Shown in pieces: positions 8,070 through 16,031 of a stretch of DNA of 61,344 nucleotides. Below the pieces are notes generated by a model. The model was not told where the DNA came from and made no database searches. It worked only from the letters and a program-made list of their open reading frames with translations. Origin of the DNA: an uncultured Microbacteriaceae bacterium (lineage in GTDB: Bacteria > Actinomycetota > Actinomycetes > Actinomycetales > Microbacteriaceae); contig CALMSL010000016.1 of the NCBI GenBank assembly GCA_937872445.1, forward strand, positions 1 through 61,344, in the 5' to 3' direction. The position numbers were made by a program, and so were the translations under genes. Numbering within the stretch: position 1 is the stretch's first letter; the number at the start of each line of letters is the position of its first letter.

Positions 8070-8861
8070 ATGCCGGTGATCGAGATCGTCGACGCGGCCG
8101 ACCCGCGGCTGGCCGACTTCGCCCGAGGCACGGATGTGCTGCTCAAGAACGGTCGTGGCGCGCACGGCCTCTACATTGCCGAGTCTGCCCTCGTGCTGGA
8201 ACGGGCGCTGCAGGCTGGACACCGTGTGCGTGCGGTGCTCACCCTCAGGGACACCGTCGTTGACGCTGCCGCTCTCGTCGGCCCCGAGGTGGCGGTGTTC
8301 ACCGGATCGATGGAACTGTTGGCGAAACTCACCGGCTATGAGCTTCATCGCGGGCTCATCGCGTCGATGGAACGCCCTGCGCTCCCGAACCCGGCCGACC
8401 TGCTTGCCGCGGCGCGGCGCGTGGTCATCCTCGAGAACGTCGTCGACCCGACGAACGTCGGCGCGATCTTCCGGTCGGTCGCGGCGATCGGTGCGGATGC
8501 GGTGCTCGTCACGCCGGGCAGCTCGGATCCGTTCTACCGGCGGGCGATCCGCGTCTCGATGGGCACCGTGCTGCAGGTGCCGTGGGCGCGCGTGGGGGAG
8601 TGGCCGGCGAACCGGAGGTTGCTCACAACGTCCGGATTTCACGTGGCGGCGCTCACCCCCGCCGTCGGTGCGGTGAGTCTGCGGGACTTCGCGGCCGATG
8701 CGCCGGAGCGGGTCGCACTCGTCGTCGGCACCGAAGGTGATGGCCTGACACCGGATGCCCTGGCGGCCGCAGACTCCCTGGTGCGAATCCCGATGCGACA
8801 CGGCATCGACAGCCTGAACGTCGCCGCCGCGGCCGCGGTGGCGATGTGGGCACTGTCCTGA
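8070..8861 (+). CDS. SpoU/TrmH-family RNA 2'-O-methyltransferase
   Basis: 263 residues. The three SPOUT knot motifs are all present: ENVVDPTNVGAIFRSVAAIGAD (about residues 127-148), VVGTEGDGLTP, and IPMRHGIDSLNVAAAAAVA at the C-terminus. The first 100 residues form the usual N-terminal substrate-binding part. SAM-dependent 2'-O-methylation of rRNA or tRNA is the family activity; the target nucleotide cannot be assigned. No clear ribosome binding site precedes ATG 8070. The gene sits between two copies of the same inverted-repeat element. Confidence 0.92.
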   Translation: MPVIEIVDAADPRLADFARGTDVLLKNGRGAHGLYIAESALVLERALQAGHRVRAVLTLRDTVVDAAALVGPEVAVFTGSMELLAKLTGYELHRGLIASMERPALPNPADLLAAARRVVILENVVDPTNVGAIFRSVAAIGADAVLVTPGSSDPFYRRAIRVSMGTVLQVPWARVGEWPANRRLLTTSGFHVAALTPAVGAVSLRDFAADAPERVALVVGTEGDGLTPDALAAADSLVRIPMRHGIDSLNVAAAAAVAMWALS

Positions 8862-8874
8862 CCCGCGCGGTGCG

Positions 8875-8982
8875 CTTTCATTATTCAGGAGGTGGCGGTG
8901 CGGATGATGCTGAAATGCTTAGTCTGACGCCCAGGAGCAACCGATTGTCACTTCTGCCACACCACCTCCTGAATGATGAAAG
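8875..8982. repeat. Inverted-repeat element, family B (copy B2), 108 bp
   Basis: Arms 8875-8895 and 8962-8982 are 21-base inverted repeats with one mismatch (TTATTCAGG against TTCATCATTCAGG-type in the partner) enclosing a 66-base core unrelated to that of B1. It lies 13 bases after the methyltransferase stop codon and 3 bases before the stop codon of the convergent ABC exporter gene, so it could also serve as a two-way transcript end. Confidence 0.93.
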
Positions 8983-8985
8983 GAA

Positions 8986-10905
8986 CTAAACGAGAAGTTG
9001 GTGCTGCGCGAGCTCCTTGTACAGGGGGGTCGAGGCAACGAGCTCGGAGTGGGTGCCGACGCCTACGACACGGCCATGGTCGAGCACGACGATCTGGTCC
9101 GAGTCGACGACCGTGGACAGCCGGTGCGCGATCACGATGAGCGTGCGGTTTTCGGCCACAGCGTCGATCGCCTTGCGCAGGAGTTGCTCGTTGAGCCCGT
9201 CGAGGCTCGAGGTGGATTCGTCGAGCAGCAGGATGGGCGGCGCCGCGAGCAGTGCGCGCGCGATCGCGAGCCGCTGGCGTTCGCCGCCGGAGAGCATGAC
9301 TCCGTCCTCGCCGACGGGCGCATCCAGCCCGAGCGGGTTGCGCTCGAGCACCTCGGTGAGGTTCACGGCATGGAGCACGTCGACGCACTGCTCGTCCGTC
9401 GCGTCCGGCGTCGCGAGGGTCAGGTTCTGCCGGATGCTGCCGGCGAGCACGGGCGCGTCCTGTTCGACGTAGCCGATCTGCGACCGCAGCTCTGCGCGGT
9501 CGAGGCTCCGGATGTCGACCCCGCCGAGGCGGACGACACCGGAATCCGGGTCGTAGAAGCGTTCGATGAGGGCCAGGATGGTGCTCTTGCCCGCGCCGGA
9601 TGGCCCGACAAGCGCGGTGCGCTTGCCACGGGCGGCACCGAAGGTGACGTCGTGCAAAGTCATGGGGGTGCCCCCTTCGAGACGATCGCCTTCGGCGATC
9701 TCCTCAGGGAGCGGATCGGTTGACGTTACCGCTCCCTGAGGAGGACGCGCAGCGGCCGTCTCGAAGGGAGCATTCTCGGCGGTCGGCTCCTCCGGGAGCG
9801 GCGCCGCGTACCCAAAAGACACCCCGTCGAAACTGATGGCAGCATCCGATGCGATCGACGCCGCAGGCTCGACGGCCGCATCAGCCTCGCCCTCTGCGGG
9901 CAGGTCGATGATCTCCTGGATGCGCCCGAGCGCGCCGAGCGCGGCGTTGACCGAGGTGACGGCGCCGAACGCCTGCCCGAGCGGCATGATCATGAGGAAC
10001 AGGAACAGGATGAACGCGACGAGCGACGCGACCGTGATCGCTCCGCTCGCGACCCGGAATCCGCCGACGCCGAGCACAACCAGGAACGACACCTGCATCG
10101 CGATGCCGGCGACCGGCACGACGAGGGCAGAGATTTTCGCAACCTTGATCCCCATCTTCCAGGCGCCGAGAGCATCCTCCTCGACGGCGCCAACTTCGCG
10201 GCCGGTCGCGTTGGCGGCACGCACGGTGCGGATGGCGCTGATCGCCCGCTCGACCGACGCCGCAAGGTCGCCGACGCGGTTCTGCGCCATTTGGCTCGCA
10301 ATCCGGATGCGCGCGGACAGCAGCGTCACGGTCACGACGGACACTGCGATCACGAGCACGGTGAGCCCGAGCAGCACGGGGTCGATGATGAGCATCGCGA
10401 TGAGCGCACCGATGAACGTGAGCGAACCGCCGATCGCTTCGACGAGCCCCTGGGTGAGGACCGCGCGGAGGAGCGTCGTGTCGCTGCCGACGCGCGAGAC
10501 GAGGTCCCCGGTGCGGCGCGTGTCGAATTCGCTGATCGGTAGGCGCAGCATCCGCCCGACGAGGCGTTTGCGGCTGGAGAGCACGACGCCCTCGCCGGTG
10601 CGCTGCAGCAAGTAGTGCTGGTAGCCGGAAATGAGCCCGGTCGCGACGACGAGACCGACAAGAATCCACACGAGAGCGCCAAGTCCCGTGCCCTTTTCGA
10701 CGACCGTGATGACCTGACTGACCAGGAGCGGCTGCGCGAGGGACGCTGCCGCGCCGAGGATGCTGAGCACGGTGACAAACGCGAGCACTTTCTTGTGCTC
10801 CATCAGGTACGGCATGAGTTGGCTGAACCGGGCGCGTGGCCCTTCGTCGCCTGGTGTGCCGCGCCGGCGAATTTTTCCGCGACGGTCCTGTGTCGTTGTG
10901 CTCAT
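8986..10905 (-). CDS. ABC exporter, fused membrane and ATPase domains
   Basis: 639 residues. Membrane segments lie within about 35-310, then the nucleotide-binding domain: A-loop Tyr366 (ISFDGVSFGY), Walker A GPSGAGKS (434-441), signature LSGGERQ (538-544), Walker B ILLLDE (558-563) and H-loop His594. A half-transporter of the MsbA/BmrA type, presumably acting as a homodimer; cargo unknown. Unusually, about 45 extra residues (roughly 368-413) separate the A-loop strand from TLHDVTF, and most are encoded by the palindromic repeat at 9673-9768. It is convergent with the methyltransferase gene. Confidence 0.95.
   Translation of the reverse strand: MSTTTQDRRGKIRRRGTPGDEGPRARFSQLMPYLMEHKKVLAFVTVLSILGAAASLAQPLLVSQVITVVEKGTGLGALVWILVGLVVATGLISGYQHYLLQRTGEGVVLSSRKRLVGRMLRLPISEFDTRRTGDLVSRVGSDTTLLRAVLTQGLVEAIGGSLTFIGALIAMLIIDPVLLGLTVLVIAVSVVTVTLLSARIRIASQMAQNRVGDLAASVERAISAIRTVRAANATGREVGAVEEDALGAWKMGIKVAKISALVVPVAGIAMQVSFLVVLGVGGFRVASGAITVASLVAFILFLFLMIMPLGQAFGAVTSVNAALGALGRIQEIIDLPAEGEADAAVEPAASIASDAAISFDGVSFGYAAPLPEEPTAENAPFETAAARPPQGAVTSTDPLPEEIAEGDRLEGGTPMTLHDVTFGAARGKRTALVGPSGAGKSTILALIERFYDPDSGVVRLGGVDIRSLDRAELRSQIGYVEQDAPVLAGSIRQNLTLATPDATDEQCVDVLHAVNLTEVLERNPLGLDAPVGEDGVMLSGGERQRLAIARALLAAPPILLLDESTSSLDGLNEQLLRKAIDAVAENRTLIVIAHRLSTVVDSDQIVVLDHGRVVGVGTHSELVASTPLYKELAQHQLLV
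9673..9768. repeat. Palindromic repeat, family A, double copy inside the ABC exporter gene (A2)
   Basis: Two head-to-head copies. Outer arms are CCCTTCGAGACG (9673-9684) and its complement (9757-9768); inner arms are CTCCTCAGGGAGCGG (9700-9714) and its complement (9729-9743). The reading frame runs through the element and encodes exporter residues about 380-411, rich in P, E, A and G. It lies in the loop between the first two beta strands of the ATPase domain. Confidence 0.9.
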
Positions 10906-10992
10906 GGATGGCTTTCCGGATTGTGATGTGCCCGAGAGAGAAAGTTTCCGGGTTGTTCAATACTTCTTGTTTACCCCGTTTTGCGTTGACTT
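10906..10992 (-). promoter_or_regulatory. Upstream region of the ABC exporter gene
   Basis: An 87-base AT-richer gap between the exporter start and the stop of the upstream oxidoreductase gene. It presumably holds the exporter promoter; no specific box or operator was convincing. Confidence 0.3.
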
Positions 10993-12024
10993 TTATCCAC
11001 GTGGACTGTCGAGAGCGTTCGGCACGATGACGATTTTGCCTGAGCCGTGACCAGAGGCGATCTGGTCGAGGGCGCGTGCGACACCGTCGAATCCGACGAC
11101 TCGCTCGATGGTCGGTACTAGTTTTCCGGTAGCGAGCAGATCGGCAAGAAAGGCGAGGTCTTCACGAGTTGCTGCCGCGGTAAATCCGTGAAAGCTTGCA
11201 TCGGTCCGGCGCAAGGCGCGCTTCATCCTGGCTTGATAGAACACGGGCCCAAGCAAGCGGTTGGCCATGGGCCCGCTGACGCCAACATAGCGCGCTCCCG
11301 GGGCCAGGATGCTGCGGAACTGTGCGGTCGTGCGGTTCCCCATCATGTCGATGATCAGGTCGTACTTGTCCCCTGCGGCGGCGAAGTCTTCGTGTGCGTA
11401 GTCGATGACGCGGCTCGCGCCCAGTGTGCGAGACTGCTCGACATTTTTCGTGCTGCATACCGCAGTGATGTCGCGGGCGCCGAGTGCTTTGGCAATTTGG
11501 ATGGCAAACGTTCCCACCCCGCCCGCGGCACCGTTGATCAGGACGCGATCGTCCTTCGTCACGGCACCGTGAGTTCTCAGAGCCTGGAGTGCAGTGAGGC
11601 CAGCCACGGGGGTTGCACCAGCTGCGATAAGGTCTACGCCCTTCGGCAGGGTCATGACCGCTGTGGCTCTCACGGCGGCGTACTCCCCGAACCCGCCGCC
11701 GTTGGAATTGCAAAAGACCGCGTCCCCGACATCGAACCCGGAAACGCCTTCTCCGACCGCCTCAACAGTGCCGGCGATATCCGCACCGTGAATGACGCGT
11801 TTTGGCCTCAGAAGGCCGGCAAAGAGTTTGAGGAAGTATGGCGTTCCGCTCATCATGTGCCAATCGAGAGCGTTTGCTGAGGATGCGCGAACACGCACGA
11901 GGAGCTTTCCGGATTCAAGAGCTGGTGCCGGAACCGTTTCGATCTTCAGGACTTTGCTGCTGCCGTAGCGGCGTGCGGTAACCGCCGTCATTGTCTGCGG
12001 AACTGCATTGGTTGTTGCGGTCAT
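10993..12024 (-). CDS. MDR-family NAD(P)H-dependent oxidoreductase (quinone-reductase-like, zinc-free)
   Basis: 343 residues. The GroES-like N-terminal half includes ALDWHMMSGTPYF and GADIAGTVEAVGEGVSGFDVGDAVF; the Rossmann half has INGAAGGVGTFAIQIAKALG. The Cys/His ligands of zinc-type alcohol dehydrogenases are not evident, so quinone oxidoreductase or enoyl reductase activity is likelier. It is divergent from a TetR gene with matching palindromes between them, so it is probably induced by an electrophile, quinone or drug. By eye this pair uses fewer GC-ending codons than its neighbours, hinting at acquisition. Confidence 0.9.
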   Translation of the reverse strand: MTATTNAVPQTMTAVTARRYGSSKVLKIETVPAPALESGKLLVRVRASSANALDWHMMSGTPYFLKLFAGLLRPKRVIHGADIAGTVEAVGEGVSGFDVGDAVFCNSNGGGFGEYAAVRATAVMTLPKGVDLIAAGATPVAGLTALQALRTHGAVTKDDRVLINGAAGGVGTFAIQIAKALGARDITAVCSTKNVEQSRTLGASRVIDYAHEDFAAAGDKYDLIIDMMGNRTTAQFRSILAPGARYVGVSGPMANRLLGPVFYQARMKRALRRTDASFHGFTAAATREDLAFLADLLATGKLVPTIERVVGFDGVARALDQIASGHGSGKIVIVPNALDSPRG

Positions 12025-12044
12025 GCGGACTCCATAAAATTGAT

Positions 12045-12097
12045 ACGTACATTGTACGTTGACCTAGTGCTCGAAACGCTAACACGTACGCTGTACG
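12045..12097. promoter_or_regulatory. Two TetR-type operators in the oxidoreductase/tetR divergent promoter
   Basis: ACGTACA-T-TGTACGT (12045-12059) is a perfect palindrome 21 bases from the oxidoreductase start. A second site, CGTAC-GCT-GTACG (12085-12097), shares the consensus ACGTACNNTGTACG and lies 38 bases before the tetR start. Their centres are 39 bases apart, so each appears to serve one of the two divergent genes. Confidence 0.8.
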
Positions 12098-12135
12098 CTG
12101 TCAACAGAACCGCTTCTCCCCAACGAAAGCTGCGC

Positions 12136-12789
12136 ATGCCCCGTCAGATGGCACCTAAACGGCGAGAACCGCTTAGCACCGAGCGGATAGTCGCTCAGGC
12201 AGTGCTCATTGCTGACGAAAAGGGCGTTGGCGGGTTGAGCATGCGAAGTCTTGCTCATTCGCTCGGGTTCGAAGTGATGGCGCTCTACAACCACATCGCC
12301 AACAAACAGGAGCTTCTTTCCCTCATGGTCGATGCCGTCGCCGGCATGATCGAAGTCGAAACTGCCGACACGCGTTCACTCGACGCCGTGCGTTCGATCG
12401 CCGTCTCCGCCCACACGGTTCTCTCACAACATCCGTGGATCACCGAACTGTGGCAGCAACATTTGCCCGGGCCCGTGCGCACAGACTTCATGGACACCCT
12501 CCTGCGCTTGCTCAAGGAAAGCGGCCTCTCGCCCGACCTGGCCCACCTCGGTTTTCACGCGGTAACCAATCACGTGATCGGGTACGCGATTCAAGAGGCG
12601 AATATGGTGCGTTCGAAGAGGCACACATCAACGACAGCTGAGGAGTTTCTGGCCGGCATGTCCGAGGAGAGAAACCCGCACATGGTCGCTCACGTTCGCC
12701 AACACCTGGCGGGGGACTCCTCCAGTAGTTTTCAGTTCGTTCTCGACCTCATTCTTGACGGTCTCGTCGCTGCCAACCACGAATCTTAA
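12136..12789 (+). CDS. TetR-family transcriptional repressor
   Basis: 217 residues from the ATG at 12136; the frame extends back to 12040, but that stretch contains both operators and is not protein-like. The N-terminal helix-turn-helix is STERIVAQAVLIADEKGVGGLSMRSLAHSLGFEVMALYNHIANKQELL, typical of TetR/AcrR proteins, followed by a helical ligand-binding domain resembling the tetracycline-repressor C-terminal type. It probably represses itself and the divergent oxidoreductase gene through the two palindromes. Ligand unknown. Confidence 0.92.
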   Translation: MPRQMAPKRREPLSTERIVAQAVLIADEKGVGGLSMRSLAHSLGFEVMALYNHIANKQELLSLMVDAVAGMIEVETADTRSLDAVRSIAVSAHTVLSQHPWITELWQQHLPGPVRTDFMDTLLRLLKESGLSPDLAHLGFHAVTNHVIGYAIQEANMVRSKRHTSTTAEEFLAGMSEERNPHMVAHVRQHLAGDSSSSFQFVLDLILDGLVAANHES

Positions 12790-12853
12790 GGCTTGTGCCC
12801 AACCCCTGTTTCACCGCGTCATCAGATACGCCTGACGCTCGTCGCCCCGTCGC

Positions 12854-14275
12854 TTAGCTCTTTTTGGCCCGGATCTGTGCCAAAACGTCGGATTGGGTGG
12901 CGCGGTCAATCCGATACCGCAGCGCGGCCCACACGATGAACGGCGAAATGGCGACTAGCAACCAGGACGGCACCATCGCCAGTTGGAATGACGTTGCCGC
13001 CGTTTGTTCGGTCAATGCCCCGTTGAAGCCGATGACATCGAGCAGGACGCCGCCAAGAAACACGCTGAACGCAATGCCGAGCTTGTACGAGAACGTGTAC
13101 AGGCCGAAATACAGGCCCTCCTGACGTCGGTCGGTCGCCAATTGTCCGCTGTCCGCCGAGTCGGCGACCATGGAGAACGGGATGCTCATGAACGCACCGT
13201 TTCCGATGCCGGCGAGCATGCTGAACGCGGCGAGCGTCCACAGCGAGCTGGGTGCGTCGAGCGGCAACCAGCCGAACCACACGTGTGCCCAGGGCATCCC
13301 CACAAAGCCGATCAGCCCCACCACCATGCCCATCACGAGAACGGTGCGCTTTTCGAATCGTTTGGACAGGAACACCCACAGAGGCTGAGACAGCACGGAC
13401 ATTCCCAGCAGCGCCAATCCGAGGATCCCCATTTGCGGCCCGTTCAGATGATAGGTGAACGTGTTCACGTGGGTGCCGATGGCGATCGTGATCTGGAAGG
13501 TCGTCTCGATGAGGAAGATCACAATCAGGATGGCGCGGAAGCTCTTATTCTTCAACGCGCCCTTGATCTGGGTCCACAGGCGCGGTGCCTTGCCCTCCGT
13601 GGAGTCGCCGTAATCCTTCGGAATCATGAAGTAGGCGATGATGGCGATGACGAGTGTGATCACCGCGACCGCGATGCCGATCTTCGGGTATGCGGCAGGA
13701 TTGAGCTGTCCGCGCGGGAACTCGGCGGTGCTGGGGAACAGCAGAATCTGAATGCCGACGATCGCGAGGATCATCCCGACAACGTGGAATGCTGCCCGGT
13801 ACCCCTGCAGTGAGGAGCGCACGTCGTAGTCGCTGCTCATCGAACCGCCCAGCGCGTAATACGGTGCGCCGTAGAACGTGTTCATCGTTTTCGTGAACAG
13901 CACCGCGGCAAGCACGAGGAGCACGGTGCCGATGGCGCCGCCGACGGGTTGGATGGACCAAAGCCACAGGCTGCCGAGGGCAGTTCCGACCCCACCCAGC
14001 AACAGGTATTGGTGTCGGCGTCCGAATCGTGCTGACACCGTGCGGTCCGAAATCGACCCGATCCACGGGTCAGTGATGGCATCCCAGAACACGGATACCG
14101 CGATGACCGCTCCTGCGAGGATCGGCGGGACCTGAAGGATGGCTGTCACGAAGAAGAGGAGGAAGCTTGCCAACACCTGATACGGCAGGGCGTACGCAAT
14201 CGCTCCAAGGCCGTAGCCCATCTTCTGACCGAACGCGACCGGGCGTGCGGTTGTAGTCTCAGGCGTTGTCGTCAT
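12854..14275 (-). CDS. GPH-family (MelB-like) cation-coupled symporter
   Basis: 473 residues with about 12 membrane segments. The glycoside-pentoside-hexuronide:cation symporter signature DAITDPWIGSISDRTVSARFGRRH lies near residue 65, as in melibiose permease relatives of the major facilitator superfamily. Its start codon overlaps the end of the upstream acyl-CoA ligase gene by 17 bases, so both are made from one mRNA. Pairing with a CoA ligase rather than a glycosidase suggests an organic-acid substrate instead of a sugar; this is inference. Confidence 0.88.
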   Translation of the reverse strand: MTTTPETTTARPVAFGQKMGYGLGAIAYALPYQVLASFLLFFVTAILQVPPILAGAVIAVSVFWDAITDPWIGSISDRTVSARFGRRHQYLLLGGVGTALGSLWLWSIQPVGGAIGTVLLVLAAVLFTKTMNTFYGAPYYALGGSMSSDYDVRSSLQGYRAAFHVVGMILAIVGIQILLFPSTAEFPRGQLNPAAYPKIGIAVAVITLVIAIIAYFMIPKDYGDSTEGKAPRLWTQIKGALKNKSFRAILIVIFLIETTFQITIAIGTHVNTFTYHLNGPQMGILGLALLGMSVLSQPLWVFLSKRFEKRTVLVMGMVVGLIGFVGMPWAHVWFGWLPLDAPSSLWTLAAFSMLAGIGNGAFMSIPFSMVADSADSGQLATDRRQEGLYFGLYTFSYKLGIAFSVFLGGVLLDVIGFNGALTEQTAATSFQLAMVPSWLLVAISPFIVWAALRYRIDRATQSDVLAQIRAKKS

Positions 14276-15839
14276 TACCCATCCTTGCTTTCACTTCTCG
14301 TCGCAACACCTTGCCCAGAAAACTTCGGGGTATTGCGTCAATGATTCGAATCTCGTCTGGCAGCAGTTCCGGGCCGAGACGGCCCTCCAACAGGGCGTGA
14401 AGTTCCCGCACGACGGCATCGTCGCTTCCACCACCGTACTGACTGCGTCGCGAAACGACCAGAACCGGTTTTCCGGCCAGTTCAACGAGGCAGCACTCCT
14501 TGACGGCGGGATGGTCATGCGCTTCCTCCTCGACCGTCCGTGGATAGATGACTGAGCCCGCGGCTCGGATCAGGTCAGCGCCACGATCCAGAACATGAAG
14601 GTAACCTGCCTGGTCAAGATATCCCTGGTCCCCGGTCCGGAAGTATCCGTCGGCGAGAATGACGCCCTCGTTTTGAGAGCGGTCCAGGTAGGTTTGCAGC
14701 CGCGTCGGGGACTTCACCTGGATGTCGCCGGGCATTCCCGCCGGCAGTTCCTGGCCGTCCGGGCCGACTATGCGCAAGTGCACCCCACGTGCGACCTTTC
14801 CGCACGACTGAAGGATGCTGCGCGGGGCAAGCTCGCCGTCCACCATGTGCTCTTCCGGGCGCAGCAGTGTGACGGGGGGCAGCACCTCAGCCTGACCGTA
14901 TCCCTGCTGGAAGATAGGCCCGAAACGGTTGATCGCCTCTTCGAGCTTTGCCGCCGGCATTGGCGCCGTGCCATAGACAATGTGGTTCACCGTCGCAAGA
15001 TCCCGATCGACCTTTGCTGGCATGTCCAGCAGGTCGATCAGGTGGCTTGGGGTGAGGAAGAGCCGGGTCACTCCGAACTTTGTGACGGCGGCGATGAGTG
15101 ATTCCGGTGTGTACGCGTCCAGCACGACGAGCGTTCCGCCCACGATCATGGTGGGGAAGACCAGGCCGGTACCGCCGCCAACGAGGTGGATGGGGGACAG
15201 CGAAATGTTGTTCGCTGTGCGGTCCCGCTTTCCCGTGAAGTTTCGGATCACCATTTTCAGACTTGTCACCGATGCGCTCTGACTGGAGATCAGACCTTTC
15301 GGCACACCGGTTGTTCCGGACGTGAACCCCAGCGTGAATGGGGCGGCGCTCGAGAACCGCTCCTTCGAGCGCACCGCGTCGTGGGAGCGCAACTGCGCCT
15401 CGAACTCGCCATCCGGCCCGACCAGCCACACCGGAACGCCCGGGTGTGCGGCGTGCATGGCCTCCGCCGTGCCCGGTGCGAAGTCGCGATCGACGATCAA
15501 GAGCTTTGGGGTGACGGCGTTCGCGGCCGTCGTCACGAACTCGGGAGAGTGCAGTGAGTGGAAACCGGTGAGTACGGCTCCGGTCTCCGCAGCGGCAACC
15601 CGAATTTCGAAGAGTTCCCCTCCGGTGCCGACCTGCGAGAACACGGCGTCTCCCGGACGCACTCCGAGCGCGTGCCACGCCTGTGCGAGGCGGTAGCCGC
15701 GTTCCTCTAGTTGCCGGTAGGTGATGGAACGGTCCGCGAATTGCAGTGCCACGCGATCCGGATACTGGCGAAACGCAAACCTGTGGATGTCTCGCGGAAG
15801 TCGGATGGTGGAAAGCAGAACGTTGGTCAGCAGGCCCAT
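14259..15839 (-). CDS. AMP-forming acyl-CoA synthetase
   Basis: 526 residues of the ANL superfamily. The ATP/AMP loop LGFTSGTTGVPKG is at about residues 170-182, then YGQAEVLPPVTLLRP, the hinge-region YFRTGDQGYLDQAGYLHVLDRGADLI, and the C-terminal catalytic Lys in PRSFLGKVLRR. It activates a carboxylic acid to an acyl-adenylate, then to a CoA thioester. First gene of a two-gene operon with the GPH symporter, suggesting uptake and activation of one unknown carboxylate. An AT-rich -10-like tract (TTAATAT on the minus strand) lies 35-50 bases upstream. Confidence 0.92.
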   Translation of the reverse strand: MGLLTNVLLSTIRLPRDIHRFAFRQYPDRVALQFADRSITYRQLEERGYRLAQAWHALGVRPGDAVFSQVGTGGELFEIRVAAAETGAVLTGFHSLHSPEFVTTAANAVTPKLLIVDRDFAPGTAEAMHAAHPGVPVWLVGPDGEFEAQLRSHDAVRSKERFSSAAPFTLGFTSGTTGVPKGLISSQSASVTSLKMVIRNFTGKRDRTANNISLSPIHLVGGGTGLVFPTMIVGGTLVVLDAYTPESLIAAVTKFGVTRLFLTPSHLIDLLDMPAKVDRDLATVNHIVYGTAPMPAAKLEEAINRFGPIFQQGYGQAEVLPPVTLLRPEEHMVDGELAPRSILQSCGKVARGVHLRIVGPDGQELPAGMPGDIQVKSPTRLQTYLDRSQNEGVILADGYFRTGDQGYLDQAGYLHVLDRGADLIRAAGSVIYPRTVEEEAHDHPAVKECCLVELAGKPVLVVSRRSQYGGGSDDAVVRELHALLEGRLGPELLPDEIRIIDAIPRSFLGKVLRREVKARMGNDDNA

Positions 15840-15962
15840 GAAATACGAAATCCCCTCAATTGTCTGGCGATATTAAGTGTTCGGTGGCCACGGTGTGCGA
15901 CCACGCCAGCTCTTCTAGGGCGACGTGCTGACTTCATCGACGGGATCAGGAGAGTGTACTCC

Positions 15963-15982
15963 GTGTGGACGCTCATCCACAC
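15963..15982. promoter_or_regulatory. Palindrome in the divergent ligase / ABC exporter promoter
   Basis: GTGTGGA (15963-15969) and TCCACAC (15976-15982) are perfect inverted repeats with a 6-base spacer, 36 bases before the TAATCT box of the ABC ATPase gene. Operator or short hairpin; no regulator gene is adjacent. Confidence 0.4.
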
Positions 15983-16017
15983 ATCCGCCGGGTATCGCTG
16001 ACGTCGGTGCAGGCCGC

Positions 16018-16023
16018 TAATCT
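16018..16023 (+). promoter_or_regulatory. -10 box of a leaderless promoter for the ABC ATPase gene
   Basis: TAATCT is followed after 8 bases by the in-frame GTG at 16032. The alternative TTG at 16023 overlaps this box, which argues against it as the start. Confidence 0.5.
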
Positions 16024-16031
16024 TGACTCTT

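Noticed and set aside
7956-8982. A composite transposon carrying the methyltransferase gene
   Set aside because: No transposase and no target duplication flank the pair, and the methyltransferase looks like an ordinary chromosomal gene; kept only as a hypothesis for the repeats.
12040-12135. An upstream start for the TetR regulator adding 32 residues
   Set aside because: The extension covers both operators and the promoter and does not resemble a TetR N-terminus.
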